Below are positions 10,848-19,958 of a stretch of DNA of 64,000 nt, piece after piece. Both the position numbers and the translations under genes were made by a program. The stretch spans positions 186,001 through 250,000 of the forward strand of contig NZ_SNXE01000003.1 in the NCBI RefSeq assembly GCF_004362405.1, in the 5' to 3' direction. The DNA is from Roseateles asaccharophilus. Lineage in GTDB: Bacteria > Pseudomonadota > Gammaproteobacteria > Burkholderiales > Burkholderiaceae_C. Each line of letters begins with the position of its first letter. The stretch's first letter is position 1. The notes beneath the pieces are model-generated. The model was not told where the DNA came from, did no database searches, and saw nothing but the letters and a program-made list of their open reading frames with translations.

Positions 10848-11633
10848 TTACTTCACGTCTTTCCAGTAAGACGCGTTCAAGCGCCAGGCGAACAAGGTGA
10901 ACACGGACAGGAACAGCAGCACCAGCACGCCCAGACGGAAACGCTGCCCTTGCGCGGGCTCGCCCATCCACTGCAGATAGGCCACCAGATCGGCCACCGC
11001 GTCATCGTACTGCGCCGGCGTCAGGGCACCCGGGCTGATCTGCTCGAAGCCCTTGAACACATGCACGGTCTTGCTCTTGTCGTGAGGGTCGACCTCATCC
11101 ACGAACTTGGCCGTGCGCTGCCCCTGCAATTCCCACATGGCATGCGGCATGGCGACGCTGGGGAAGGCCAGGTTGTTCCAACCCGTGGCCTTGCTGTCGT
11201 CGCGGTAGAAGGTCCGCATATAGGTGTACAGGTAGTCGGCACCCGAGCCCTGCGAGGCGCTGGCGCGCGAACGGGCGATCACGGTCAGATCCGGCGGCGT
11301 GGCGCCAAACCAGTCCTTGGCCTGCTTGGCATCCATAGAGACCTTCATGGTCTCACCCACCTTGTCGCTGGCGAAGAGCAGATTGCTCTTGATCTGGGCT
11401 TCGGTCAGACCCAGATCACGCAGGCGGTTGTAACGCATGAAGGCTGCGGAGTGGCAGTTCAGGCAGTAGTTGACGAACAGCTTGGCACCGTGCTGCAGCG
11501 CGGCCATGTCCGTCATCTTTTCCTTGGGGAACTTGTCCCACTCGATGCCGCCGCCTGCGGCGTGGGCGCCGCCAGCCAGGCTCAGACCCGCCGATGCAGC
11601 GATCAGCAGCTTCGCGATGATTTTCTTCATCAT
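10848..11633 (-). CDS. petC: Cytochrome c1 of the bc1 complex
   Basis: Cytochrome c1 receives electrons from the Rieske protein and passes them to soluble cytochrome c. The 261-residue protein has a signal sequence (KIIAKLLIAASAGLSLAGGAHA), the haem c site CLNCH, the axial-ligand region with VAMPHAMWELQG, and a C-terminal membrane anchor (RLGVLVLLFLSVFTLFAWRLN) ending in YWKDVK. Start at 11633 is the first of two adjacent ATGs. It is the third gene of petABC, 23 bases after petB, and is followed by a terminator. Confidence 0.96.
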   Translation of the reverse strand: MMKKIIAKLLIAASAGLSLAGGAHAAGGGIEWDKFPKEKMTDMAALQHGAKLFVNYCLNCHSAAFMRYNRLRDLGLTEAQIKSNLLFASDKVGETMKVSMDAKQAKDWFGATPPDLTVIARSRASASQGSGADYLYTYMRTFYRDDSKATGWNNLAFPSVAMPHAMWELQGQRTAKFVDEVDPHDKSKTVHVFKGFEQISPGALTPAQYDDAVADLVAYLQWMGEPAQGQRFRLGVLVLLFLSVFTLFAWRLNASYWKDVK

Positions 11634-11656
11634 GATTCTTGGCTCTCCGATGCTGT

Positions 11657-13057
11657 TCAGTGGGGGTGGAAGGTCACACGGTCGGGCACGGGCTTGGGCG
11701 TACCCAGCTTGCTCCACCAAGGCATCAGCAGGAAGAAGCCGAAATAGAACAGCGTACCGACCTGAGACACCAGGGTGCCGGCGTCAGACGGCGGCTTGAT
11801 GCCCAGATAGCCCAGCACGAGGAAGAAGACCACGAACAGGGCATAGAGGTACTTGTGCCAGTCCGGACGGTAGCGGATGGACTTGACCGGGCTGTGATCC
11901 AGCCAGGGCAGGAAGAACAGAATCACCACGGCACCGCCCATGACCACCACGCCCCAGAACTTGGCATCAAACGCCAGCAGCAGCAGCGCACCAACACCGG
12001 CACCCAGGGAAATCAGCAGCTTGGCTTTGTGCGAGAAACCGCTCCGCAACCAGACCGCGATGACCGACAAAGCGATGATGCCGACCAGCACATAGACCAT
12101 CACGTCGGTCGTGGCGCGCAACATCGAATAGAAGGGCGTGAAATACCAGACCGGGGCGATATGGGCCGGCGTCTTGAGCGGGTCAGCCGGGATGAAGTTG
12201 TTGTACTCCAGGAAGTAGCCACCCATCTCCGGCGCGAAGAACACGATGGCGGTGAACACCATCAGGAAGATGCCCACGCCAAAGATGTCGTGCACCGTGT
12301 AGTAGGGGTGGAAAGGGATGCCATCCAGCGGGCGCCCTTGAGCGTCCTTCTTGGCCTTGATCTCCACACCGTCCGGATTGTTGGAACCCACCTCGTGCAG
12401 CGCGATGATGTGCGCCACCACCAAGCCCAGCAGGACCAGGGGCACGGCGATCACGTGGAAGCTGAAGAAGCGGTTCAGGGTGGCGTCGCTCACCACATAG
12501 TCACCGCGGATCAGCAGGGCCAGATCCGGGCCGATGAAGGGCACGGCGGCAAACAGGTTCACGATCACCTGGGCGCCCCAGTAGGACATCTGACCCCAGG
12601 GCAGCAGATAGCCCATGAAGGCCTCGGCCATCAGGCACAGGAAGATCGCGCAGCCGAAGATCCAGACCAGCTCGCGCGGCTTGCGGTAGGACCCGTAGAT
12701 CAGCCCGCGGAACATGTGCAGATACACCACCACGAAGAAGGCCGAGGCTCCCGTGGAATGCATATAGCGGATCAGCCAGCCCCAGGGCACATCGCGCATG
12801 ATGTACTCGACCGAGGCGAACGCCAGGGCGGCGTCCGGCTTGTAGTGCATGACCAGGAAGATGCCGGTGACGATCTGGATCACCAGGACCAGCAGGGCCA
12901 TGGAGCCGAAGATGTACCACCAGTTGAAATTCTTGGGGGCGTAGTACTCGGAGAGATGCTCCTTGTACATCTTGCTGGCCGGGAAGCGGTTGTCCACCCA
13001 GGTCAGCAGCTTGACGCCGGCGGAGGCGCCGGCGGGTGCTTCTTTGAATTCAGCCAT
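11657..13057 (-). CDS. petB: Cytochrome b of the bc1 complex
   Basis: The quinol-oxidising membrane core of respiratory complex III. The 466-residue protein has the conserved haem-b helices (SMALLVLVIQIVTGIFLVMHY; MHSTGASAFFVVVYLHMFRGL), the quinone-site region GYLLPWGQMSYWGAQV, the PEWY-like loop present as PVWYFTPFYSMLRA, and further C-terminal helices. It lies 18 bases after petA and 23 before petC, so the operon is compact. Confidence 0.97.
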   Translation of the reverse strand: MAEFKEAPAGASAGVKLLTWVDNRFPASKMYKEHLSEYYAPKNFNWWYIFGSMALLVLVIQIVTGIFLVMHYKPDAALAFASVEYIMRDVPWGWLIRYMHSTGASAFFVVVYLHMFRGLIYGSYRKPRELVWIFGCAIFLCLMAEAFMGYLLPWGQMSYWGAQVIVNLFAAVPFIGPDLALLIRGDYVVSDATLNRFFSFHVIAVPLVLLGLVVAHIIALHEVGSNNPDGVEIKAKKDAQGRPLDGIPFHPYYTVHDIFGVGIFLMVFTAIVFFAPEMGGYFLEYNNFIPADPLKTPAHIAPVWYFTPFYSMLRATTDVMVYVLVGIIALSVIAVWLRSGFSHKAKLLISLGAGVGALLLLAFDAKFWGVVVMGGAVVILFFLPWLDHSPVKSIRYRPDWHKYLYALFVVFFLVLGYLGIKPPSDAGTLVSQVGTLFYFGFFLLMPWWSKLGTPKPVPDRVTFHPH

Positions 13058-13075
13058 GATCTCGCTCCGTCCCGG

Positions 13076-13672
13076 TTAAGCCTTCTTGTCCTCGCCGATC
13101 AGCAGCTTGCTGTCGGAGAGATACATATGGGGCGGCACCTCGAGGTTGTCCGGGGCGGGCTTGTTCTTGAAGACGCGACCCGCCATATCGAAGGTCGAGC
13201 CATGGCAGGGGCACAGAAAGCCGCCATGCCAGTCGTCGGGCAGGGAGGGCTGAGGGCCGGTCTGGAACTTGTCGCTGGGCGAGCAGCCCAGGTGCGAGCA
13301 GATGCCCACGGCCACAAAGATCTCAGGCTTGATGGAGCGCCACTGATTCTTGGCGTACTCGGGCGTGGGATAGGCCGTGCGATCGGACTTGGGGTCCGCC
13401 AGCTGGGCATCCGTGGCCTTGAGCGACTCCAGCTGCTCGGGCGTGCGGCGAACAATCCACACGGGCTTGCCGCGCCACTCCACGGTGGTCTTCTCACCTG
13501 GCTTCAGGCTGCTGATATCCACCTCTACCGCCGCACCCGCGGCTTTCGCACGCTCCGAGGGCGTAAAGGTGCTGACAAACGGCACTGCGGTGGCGACGCC
13601 ACCCACGGCACCGGCACAACCCGTGGCGATTAGCCAGGTGCGTTTGCCTTGGTCCACTTGCTGGTCACTCAT
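13076..13672 (-). CDS. petA: Ubiquinol-cytochrome c reductase Rieske iron-sulfur subunit
   Basis: Carries the 2Fe-2S cluster that takes the first electron from ubiquinol. The 198-residue protein has a twin-arginine-like N-terminal anchor region (GKRTWLIATGCAGAVGGVATAVPFV, here only a single Arg pair element as KR), then cluster motifs CSHLGC and CPCHGS, joined by the disulfide-forming Cys residues. Start at 13672 (MSDQQVDQGKRT) is supported by GAGG upstream; a TTG at 13684 is less likely. First gene of petABC. Confidence 0.96.
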   Translation of the reverse strand: MSDQQVDQGKRTWLIATGCAGAVGGVATAVPFVSTFTPSERAKAAGAAVEVDISSLKPGEKTTVEWRGKPVWIVRRTPEQLESLKATDAQLADPKSDRTAYPTPEYAKNQWRSIKPEIFVAVGICSHLGCSPSDKFQTGPQPSLPDDWHGGFLCPCHGSTFDMAGRVFKNKPAPDNLEVPPHMYLSDSKLLIGEDKKA

Positions 13673-13860
13673 GAGGTTCCTCAAACGAGACTTCTGATCG
13701 GGGGCAACAGCGGATTCTAACGGACGCTGTCAAGCCCTCCTCTACGGAGCACCCCGGGGCGCCGCGCAGGCGCCACAACCTCTGGTTAGGCCCGATTCCC
13801 GAGCGGGGAAGGCGGGCACAATGGGCGCCGCCAAGAAACAACACAGCAAGGGGTGCTCAG

Positions 13861-14310
13861 ATGGGATTCATGTCGGAGTTCAAGGAGTTTGCCGTCAAGG
13901 GCAATGTGGTCGATCTGGCCGTGGGCGTGATCATCGGCGGCGCCTTCGGCAAGATTGTCGACTCCATGGTCAAGGATCTGATCATGCCTTTGGTGGGCAA
14001 GGCGGTGGGCGGCCTGGACTTCAGCAACTACTTCATCCTGCTGAGCAACCCGCCCGCGGACTTCAAGGGCCCCATGACCTATGAAGCCCTGAGCAAGGCC
14101 GGCGTGCCCTTGTTCGCCTACGGCAGCTTCCTGACGATTCTGCTGAACTTCGTGATCCTGGCCTTCATCATCTTTGTGATGGTCAAGCAGATCAACCGCC
14201 TCAAGCGCACGGAAGCCGCACCCGCCGCCGCTGCGGAGCCGGCCCCCACTCCGGAAGAAGTGTTGCTGCTGCGCGAGATTCGCGACAGCCTGCGCAAGAA
14301 CGGTCAGTAA
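13861..14310 (+). CDS. mscL: Large-conductance mechanosensitive channel MscL
   Basis: A homopentameric inner-membrane safety valve that opens under hypo-osmotic shock. The 149-residue protein begins with the amphipathic [31 protein letters not shown] pore helix, has a periplasmic loop of about 40 residues, a second membrane helix ([22 protein letters not shown]) and a C-terminal helical bundle ([16 protein letters not shown]). AAGGGG lies eight bases before the ATG. Monocistronic, divergent from petA. Confidence 0.97.
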   Translation: MGFMSEFKEFAVKGNVVDLAVGVIIGGAFGKIVDSMVKDLIMPLVGKAVGGLDFSNYFILLSNPPADFKGPMTYEALSKAGVPLFAYGSFLTILLNFVILAFIIFVMVKQINRLKRTEAAPAAAAEPAPTPEEVLLLREIRDSLRKNGQ

Positions 14311-14458
14311 ACCGTCCAGGGGCTCAGAACGGCCGGCTGTCAGAATTCCGGCGATCTGAATATCCCGCCTACCCCTGCGCCCTGCAGGACGGGGGCTTTG
14401 GCGCGATACTGCCGCAGCACGACTGCGGCGTTCCCGCACCCGTCCGTCCATCCCACGC

Positions 14459-16867
14459 ATGAATTCGCCAGACGTCCGCCTGAATCCTCACCTCGAAGCC
14501 GCCCTGCAGCGCCTGCGCACCGCGGCCGAGCAAGCAGCCGAACGAGGCGCCGAGGGCATGGGCATGGCCGCACTCTCGGCGGGTCAACACAAACGGCGCG
14601 ACGCCCTGCTCTCCGCCCAGTTCCTGTTCCGCAAGCAACAGGCCTTGTTCGGCCAGCGCTTTCACCAAAGCCTGCGTGAGCAGATGGCGGGCGAGCAGCG
14701 CCCCAAGCAAGACAGTGCGAGCAGCAAGCCCAACTGGGGCGAGTTGTCGCTGATGAACGACGAGCAGGTCGACGCCATGGTGGCGGCCGACCGGATCGGC
14801 CTGGCCATAGGACATCAGAGCGAGTGGGAGCTGCGCGATGTGGAGTCCTACCTGCCCGGACTGGGCGTGGAAGGCGGCGATCGCAACCCGCTGCGGCCGG
14901 CCCTCGTGGCCCAGGCCCTGCTGGATGCCATCCATGCGCTGACCGACGATCACGAGGCGCGCCAGTTCCTGATTGACGAGATGACCCGGTCGCTGGCCCA
15001 GGAGATGCGGGCCTGCTATGCCGACATCGCCCAGCTGTTCCGCAGCCGGGGCCTGCGCCCCCAGGATCTGCGCGTGAGAGGCACCGAGGCAGCGGGAGGC
15101 CACAACACGGTTCAGCACAGCAGCTACGGCCCCCCTGGCCAGACCCTGCACTCCCAGCAAGGCATGAGCGGCTTCAGCAGCCGTGGCGGTCTGGCTGGTA
15201 GCGGCCCCGCCGGCTTGGCCACCGGCCGTGGCGGTGCCGGCAGCAGCTGGGGTGCCGCCACCGGCGGCCGTGCCGCGCCCGGCATGCTGGGTGCCGTGGA
15301 TCCCCAGATGATGGATCTGCTCAGACGCCTGGCCTTCTCGCCTGCCACCCTGCCCACGGCAGACATGGGCGAGATCGGTGAAACCGGCGGCGCGGGCATG
15401 AGCACCCTGGCCGGGGGCTGGGAATCCGGCCTGGGCGGCCCGGGTCAGCCCGCCTGGGGCGGGCAGCCCATGCCGCCGAACCTGATCGTCCAGCATCGCG
15501 ATGAGCTGCGTCAGGCTGCCACGGGGCAGCTCGACCATATGGTGATCGATGTGATCGGCAGCCTGTTCGATCAGATCCTGGCCGATCCCAAGGTGCCGCC
15601 GCAGATGGCGCGCCTGATTGCAAGGCTTCAGCTCCCGGTGCTGCGTGCGGCCCTGGGCGACCGCAGCTTCTTCTCCTCGCGCCGGCACCCGGTGCGCCGC
15701 TTCATCAACCGCACCGCCTCGCTGGCCTGCGCTTTTGACGACTTTTCCGAAGACCCGGGACGCGAGTTTCTGCGCCGGGTTCGCGAACTGGTCAACGAGG
15801 TGGCCGAGGGTGACTTCGAGCGCATGGACGTCTATGAGTCCAAGCTCGATGCGCTGGAGCAGTTCATCGCCGAGCAGAGCGCCCAGGTGCTGCGCGCCGG
15901 CAGCGATGCGGCCGCCCTGGTGGAGCGCAAGGAAACCGATCTGCGCCTGCAGCAGCGCTATATGCAGCAGTTGCAGGCCTCGCTGGCCCCGGTGCCCATG
16001 CCGGACTTCCTGCGGGAGTTTCTGGCCCAGGTCTGGAGCCAGGCCATCGTCATGGCCGGCCGCGACGGCGGTGCCGAGCGCGAGCAGCGCCTGCGCCAAA
16101 GCGGCCGCGATCTGGTCATGAGCGTGCAGCCCAAGGGCGGAACCGCCCAGCGCCAGGCCTTCCTGGCCATGCTCCCGGGCCTGATGCGCAGCCTCAACGA
16201 AGGCCTGGATCTGATCGCCTGGCCCGAGGCGGCCCGCAAGAGCTTCTTTGCCGCCCTGCTGCCCGCCCATGCCGAGTCACTCAAGGGTCAGGGCCTGAGC
16301 CCCCTGGATCACAATCTGCTGGTCAAGCAGCTCGATGGCGTGTTTGGCGTGGCCGCACCGACCGAGCAGGACCTGCCCGCCGGCGCAGCGCTCGAGGTGC
16401 CCGAGGACCTGGACCTCGCTCAGCGCCTGAGTGCCGATGAGGCCAGCCGGCTGGGCCTGGTGCAGGACACCAAGGTGGACTGGGAAGGCCATCTGGACAT
16501 CGACCTCAGCGCGGGCGAGGCGCCGCTGAGCAGCGTGGACATCAGCATCGACGGCCTGCCCGCCGCCGAAGCCCCGGAGCCCAGCCAGGGCGCCATGCTG
16601 CTCGAGCACCTGCAGCTGGGCTTTGCCTACCAGATGAACACCGGCGACCAGTGGCGCAAGGTCCGCCTGGCCCATATCAGCGCCGGCCGCAGCTTCTTCA
16701 TCTTTACCTACGGCCAAAAGCACCAGGAGACGGTAACCATGACCGCGCGCATGCTCAAGCGCCTGTGCGAGGCCGGCCGGCTCAAGGCCTTTGAAAGCGC
16801 CTATCTGCTGGAGCGCGCCACCGCGCGTGCGCGCAAGCAGCTGGCCGAGCTGAGCAAACCGGCCTGA
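14459..16867 (+). CDS. DUF1631 family protein
   Basis: An 802-residue cytoplasmic protein of the DUF1631 family, known mainly from beta- and gammaproteobacteria and without a settled function. The N-terminal helical part (LNPHLEAALQRLRTAAEQAAERG; LLSAQFLFRKQQALFGQRFH) is followed by a Gly-rich linker around residues 220-275 and a large helical region with IDVIGSLFDQILADPKVPPQMARLIARLQLPVLRAAL. The C-terminus has a PilZ-like beta-barrel stretch (HLQLGFAYQMNTGDQWRKVRLAHISAGRSFFIFT); the PilZ resemblance is my inference, and the usual RxxxR and D/NxSxxG motifs are not seen. No signal peptide. It stands alone between mscL and the convergent pdxA. Confidence 0.8.
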   Translation: MNSPDVRLNPHLEAALQRLRTAAEQAAERGAEGMGMAALSAGQHKRRDALLSAQFLFRKQQALFGQRFHQSLREQMAGEQRPKQDSASSKPNWGELSLMNDEQVDAMVAADRIGLAIGHQSEWELRDVESYLPGLGVEGGDRNPLRPALVAQALLDAIHALTDDHEARQFLIDEMTRSLAQEMRACYADIAQLFRSRGLRPQDLRVRGTEAAGGHNTVQHSSYGPPGQTLHSQQGMSGFSSRGGLAGSGPAGLATGRGGAGSSWGAATGGRAAPGMLGAVDPQMMDLLRRLAFSPATLPTADMGEIGETGGAGMSTLAGGWESGLGGPGQPAWGGQPMPPNLIVQHRDELRQAATGQLDHMVIDVIGSLFDQILADPKVPPQMARLIARLQLPVLRAALGDRSFFSSRRHPVRRFINRTASLACAFDDFSEDPGREFLRRVRELVNEVAEGDFERMDVYESKLDALEQFIAEQSAQVLRAGSDAAALVERKETDLRLQQRYMQQLQASLAPVPMPDFLREFLAQVWSQAIVMAGRDGGAEREQRLRQSGRDLVMSVQPKGGTAQRQAFLAMLPGLMRSLNEGLDLIAWPEAARKSFFAALLPAHAESLKGQGLSPLDHNLLVKQLDGVFGVAAPTEQDLPAGAALEVPEDLDLAQRLSADEASRLGLVQDTKVDWEGHLDIDLSAGEAPLSSVDISIDGLPAAEAPEPSQGAMLLEHLQLGFAYQMNTGDQWRKVRLAHISAGRSFFIFTYGQKHQETVTMTARMLKRLCEAGRLKAFESAYLLERATARARKQLAELSKPA

Positions 16868-16880
16868 TCGGGCCGCCGGA

Positions 16881-17933
16881 TCAGGTCGCCTCGCCCAGCA
16901 GGCGCCGCGCCATGCGGATGGCCGCGCGCAGGCTGGCGGGATCGGCCAGGCCACGACCCGCGATGTCGAAGGCCGTGCCATGGTCGGGGCTGGTGCGCAC
17001 GAACGGCAGGCCCAGCGTCACGTTGACGCCCTCCTCCACCCCCAGATACTTCACCGCGATCAGGCCATGGTCGTGGATCATGGACACCACCAGATCGAAC
17101 TCGCCCGCGCGCTGCGCGCTGTCGCGGGCGCGCATGAAGACCGTATCCGGCGCGTAGGGGCCGCTCACATCCAGGCCCTCGGCACGCGCCTGCTCGATGG
17201 CGGGGGCAATGATCTCGATCTCCTCGCGGCCAAACAGCCCGCCCTCGCCCGCATGCGGATTCAGGCCCGCCACCGCGATGCGCGGCTGCGCGATGCCGAA
17301 GCGGCGCAAGGCGGCGGCGCTGATGCGCAGGGTCTGCAGCACGCGCTCGACGCTCAGGGCCTCAATCGCTTCGCGCAGCGCCATGTGGATGGTCACCAGC
17401 ACCACGCGCAGCTCCTCGTTGGCCAGCATCATGCGCACGGGGGGCGGCTCGCTCCCCGGCGCAGCGGCCAAGGCCTGCAGCATCTCGGTATGGCCGGGAT
17501 GGTCCACGCCCGCGGCATGCAAGGCCTCCTTGTGGATGGGCGCGGTCACCAGGCCCGCCGCCTGGCCGGCCTGGATGGCCGCCACGGCGGCTTCGATGCA
17601 GACCGCCGCCGCCGCGCCGGCGCGCACATCGATGCGGCCCTGGGGCGCCTCCAACAGATCCGCGGGCAGGCCGGGCGGCTGCCAGACCGGCAAGCAGTCG
17701 GGCGGCACGCCGGGGAGCTCGGCCAGACTGCCCAGCCGGGCCAGGGGCAGATTCAGGCCACGCTGGCGCAGCGCACGGCGCAGCACGCCCACGTCGCCCA
17801 CCAGACACAGCCGCTCCCGCCGCGCATCGCTGGCCCAGGCCGCCACCGCGATCTCGGGGCCGATGCCGCAGGCATCGCCCATGGTCAGCAAGAGGGGCAA
17901 ACCGAAGGCCGGCGCAGCAGAGGTCGCGTTCAT
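16881..17933 (-). CDS. pdxA: 4-hydroxythreonine-4-phosphate dehydrogenase family (PdxA or PdxA2-like)
   Basis: PdxA oxidises 4-phosphohydroxy-L-threonine in vitamin B6 synthesis, using NAD and a metal bound by three histidines. The 350-residue protein has GDACGIGPEI at the N-terminus, TAPIHKEAL, HPGHTEML, GLNPHAGEGGLFGREE, and NVTLGLPFVRTSPDHGTAFDIAGR. The motif usually read as YHDQG in PdxA is IHDHG here, and the gene is not beside surA or ksgA, the usual partners of pdxA. It may therefore be a PdxA2-type paralogue with another 4-phospho-threonate-like substrate. Family certain, exact function less so. Confidence 0.8.
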   Translation of the reverse strand: MNATSAAPAFGLPLLLTMGDACGIGPEIAVAAWASDARRERLCLVGDVGVLRRALRQRGLNLPLARLGSLAELPGVPPDCLPVWQPPGLPADLLEAPQGRIDVRAGAAAAVCIEAAVAAIQAGQAAGLVTAPIHKEALHAAGVDHPGHTEMLQALAAAPGSEPPPVRMMLANEELRVVLVTIHMALREAIEALSVERVLQTLRISAAALRRFGIAQPRIAVAGLNPHAGEGGLFGREEIEIIAPAIEQARAEGLDVSGPYAPDTVFMRARDSAQRAGEFDLVVSMIHDHGLIAVKYLGVEEGVNVTLGLPFVRTSPDHGTAFDIAGRGLADPASLRAAIRMARRLLGEAT

Positions 17934-18088
17934 GGCGCGATTGTTCCATGCGGCTTTCGGCCTTCAAAAAACGTGCTTCGTCGCACGACCGCAGCGCGCC
18001 CCTTCACGCATGCCACACTGCGCGCGGCCGCATCCGGCCCACCCACACAGGCCGCCCATCCCTGGCGGCCACCACAGGAGGAGATTTC

Positions 18089-19945
18089 ATGCCCATCCGC
18101 AGTCCTTCCCCCGTAACGCGCACCGCGCTGGCGCCCCTGCTGCTGGCCCTGGCCGCCGCCCTGGCTCCGCTCGCACCGGCCGCAGCGACCACCCCGGGCG
18201 CACGCAGCACCCTGCCCGCGCCAAGCCCCGAGGCGCGGCGCCTGCACGCCCTCTTTGCGGAGGCCTGGGAGGACAGCGCTCGCCGCTATCCCGAGTGGGC
18301 CACCTACCGCGGCGACCATCGCTACGGCGACAAGCTCAGCGACCACAGCCCCGAGGCCGAGGCCGCCGCACGCGCCCTGCGCCAGCGCTATGAGCAGCGC
18401 CTTCGCGCCATCCCGCGCGAGCGACTGAATGCCCAGGACCGGGTCTCCTACGACATGTTCCTGCGCAATCTGCAGCAGGAGCGGGAGCTGGACCGTTACG
18501 AGGGCTACCGAAGCCTGAGCATCGGCTCGCTGTGGGGCTTCCACACCAGCCTGGCCAATCTGATGCGTCAGAGCCCCGCCCGCAGCGAAAAAGATCTGCA
18601 AAACATCCTTGCGCGCTTCGCGGCCTACCCCAAGCGCGTGGACCAGGAACTCGCCCGCCTGGAACGCGGCCTGCAACTGGGCTGGGTCTCCAGCCGTCCT
18701 GTGCTGGAGCGCGCCCTGCAGCAACTCGACGCTCAGCTCAGCGCTGATGTGACGCGCAGCCCCCTCTACGAGCCCTTCAGCCGCAGCGGCAAGGAATTGC
18801 CCGAGGCCACGCTCAGCGCCCTGCAGAGCCAGGGCCAGGAAGCGCTGCGCAGCCAGGTCTATCCGGCCATGCGCAAGCTCTCCAGCTTCCTGCGCGAGCG
18901 CTACCTGCCCCAGGCCCCGGCCGACGGCGCCTACCAGCGCTACCCGCTGGGCGCTGAGGTCTATGCCGCCCTGGTGCGCCTGCACACGACCACCCCTCTG
19001 AGCCCAGACGAGGTGCATGAGATCGGCCTGGCCCAGGTCAAGCGCCTGCGCGCCGAGATGGAGGCCGTGCGCGAGCAGGCCGGCTTCAAGGGCAGCCTGG
19101 CCGAATTCATCGCGGCGATCAAGAACGACCCGGCGCAGTACTACCCCGATGGCGAGAGCCTGCTGGCCGGCTACCGCGATATTGCCAAGCGCATCGACCC
19201 CGAGCTGCCCCGTCTCTTTGCCGAGCTGCCGCGCGCGCCCTACGGCATTCGCGCCATGCCGGCCTTCATGGGCCCCGGCGCGGCCGAGAACTACAGCCGC
19301 CCGGAACCGGGCGGGCGCAGCGCCGGCTGGTTCAATGCCAATGCCCTGGCCTTCCAGCGCAAGCCCAAATGGGCCATGGAGACCCTGGTGGCCCACGAGG
19401 CCATGCCCGGCCACCATCTGCAGGGCGCACGCGCGGCCGAGCTGAACGATCTACCCGAGTTCCGCCGCAATGCCTTTATCACCGCCTATGGCGAGGGCTG
19501 GGCGCTCTACGCCGAGACCCTGGGCAGCGAGCTGGGCCTGTACCAGACGCCCTACAGCCGCTTCGGCCATCTGCAGGCCCAGATGCTGCGCGCCACCCGC
19601 CTGGTGGTGGACACCGGCCTGCATGCCAAGGGCTGGGGTCGCCAGCAGGCCATCGACTACATGCTGGAGCAAGGCGGCGAGGACCCGGTCTTCATCGCCT
19701 CCGAGGTGGATCGCTACTACTCCAACCCCGGCCAGGCCCTGGCCTACATGATGGGCAAGCTGCGCATCGAGGCCCTGCGCGACCGTGCCCGTCAGGCCCT
19801 GGGCGAGCGCTTCCAGCTGCGTGACTTCCACATGGTGGTGCTGGACCAGGGGGCCGTGCCCCTGGACGTGCTGGAGCGGCGCGTGGACGAGTGGGTGGCC
19901 GAGCAGCTCAAGCGGGGCAAGGCCGCAGCACGCAAGCCCTCCTGA
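18089..19945 (+). CDS. DUF885 family exported putative metallopeptidase
   Basis: A 618-residue secreted protein of the DUF885 family. A signal peptide (residues 1 to about 31, ending APAAA) precedes a long helical domain. The motif ETLVAHEAMPGHHLQ contains an HExxxGHH-type metal site, and GEGWALYAETLGSELGLY supplies the conserved acidic helix seen in related metallopeptidases; EVDRYYSNPGQALAYMMGKLRIEALR is a further family hallmark. Peptidase activity is inferred from these motifs. Start at 18089 is set by CAGGAGGAG upstream; the open frame further upstream (from 17948) lacks such support. Confidence 0.82.
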   Translation: MPIRSPSPVTRTALAPLLLALAAALAPLAPAAATTPGARSTLPAPSPEARRLHALFAEAWEDSARRYPEWATYRGDHRYGDKLSDHSPEAEAAARALRQRYEQRLRAIPRERLNAQDRVSYDMFLRNLQQERELDRYEGYRSLSIGSLWGFHTSLANLMRQSPARSEKDLQNILARFAAYPKRVDQELARLERGLQLGWVSSRPVLERALQQLDAQLSADVTRSPLYEPFSRSGKELPEATLSALQSQGQEALRSQVYPAMRKLSSFLRERYLPQAPADGAYQRYPLGAEVYAALVRLHTTTPLSPDEVHEIGLAQVKRLRAEMEAVREQAGFKGSLAEFIAAIKNDPAQYYPDGESLLAGYRDIAKRIDPELPRLFAELPRAPYGIRAMPAFMGPGAAENYSRPEPGGRSAGWFNANALAFQRKPKWAMETLVAHEAMPGHHLQGARAAELNDLPEFRRNAFITAYGEGWALYAETLGSELGLYQTPYSRFGHLQAQMLRATRLVVDTGLHAKGWGRQQAIDYMLEQGGEDPVFIASEVDRYYSNPGQALAYMMGKLRIEALRDRARQALGERFQLRDFHMVVLDQGAVPLDVLERRVDEWVAEQLKRGKAAARKPS

Positions 19946-19958
19946 GCGCTCCGAGGCT

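Noticed and set aside
11639-13633. 664-codon plus-strand frame across petB and petA
   Set aside because: Shadow of the bc1 genes, rich in His, Gln and Gly, with no recognisable fold.
14369-16270. 633-codon minus-strand frame opposite the DUF1631 gene
   Set aside because: Shadow frame; low-complexity translation.
17980-18088. N-terminal extension of the DUF885 gene from 17948
   Set aside because: The signal peptide and CAGGAGGAG site point to the ATG at 18089.
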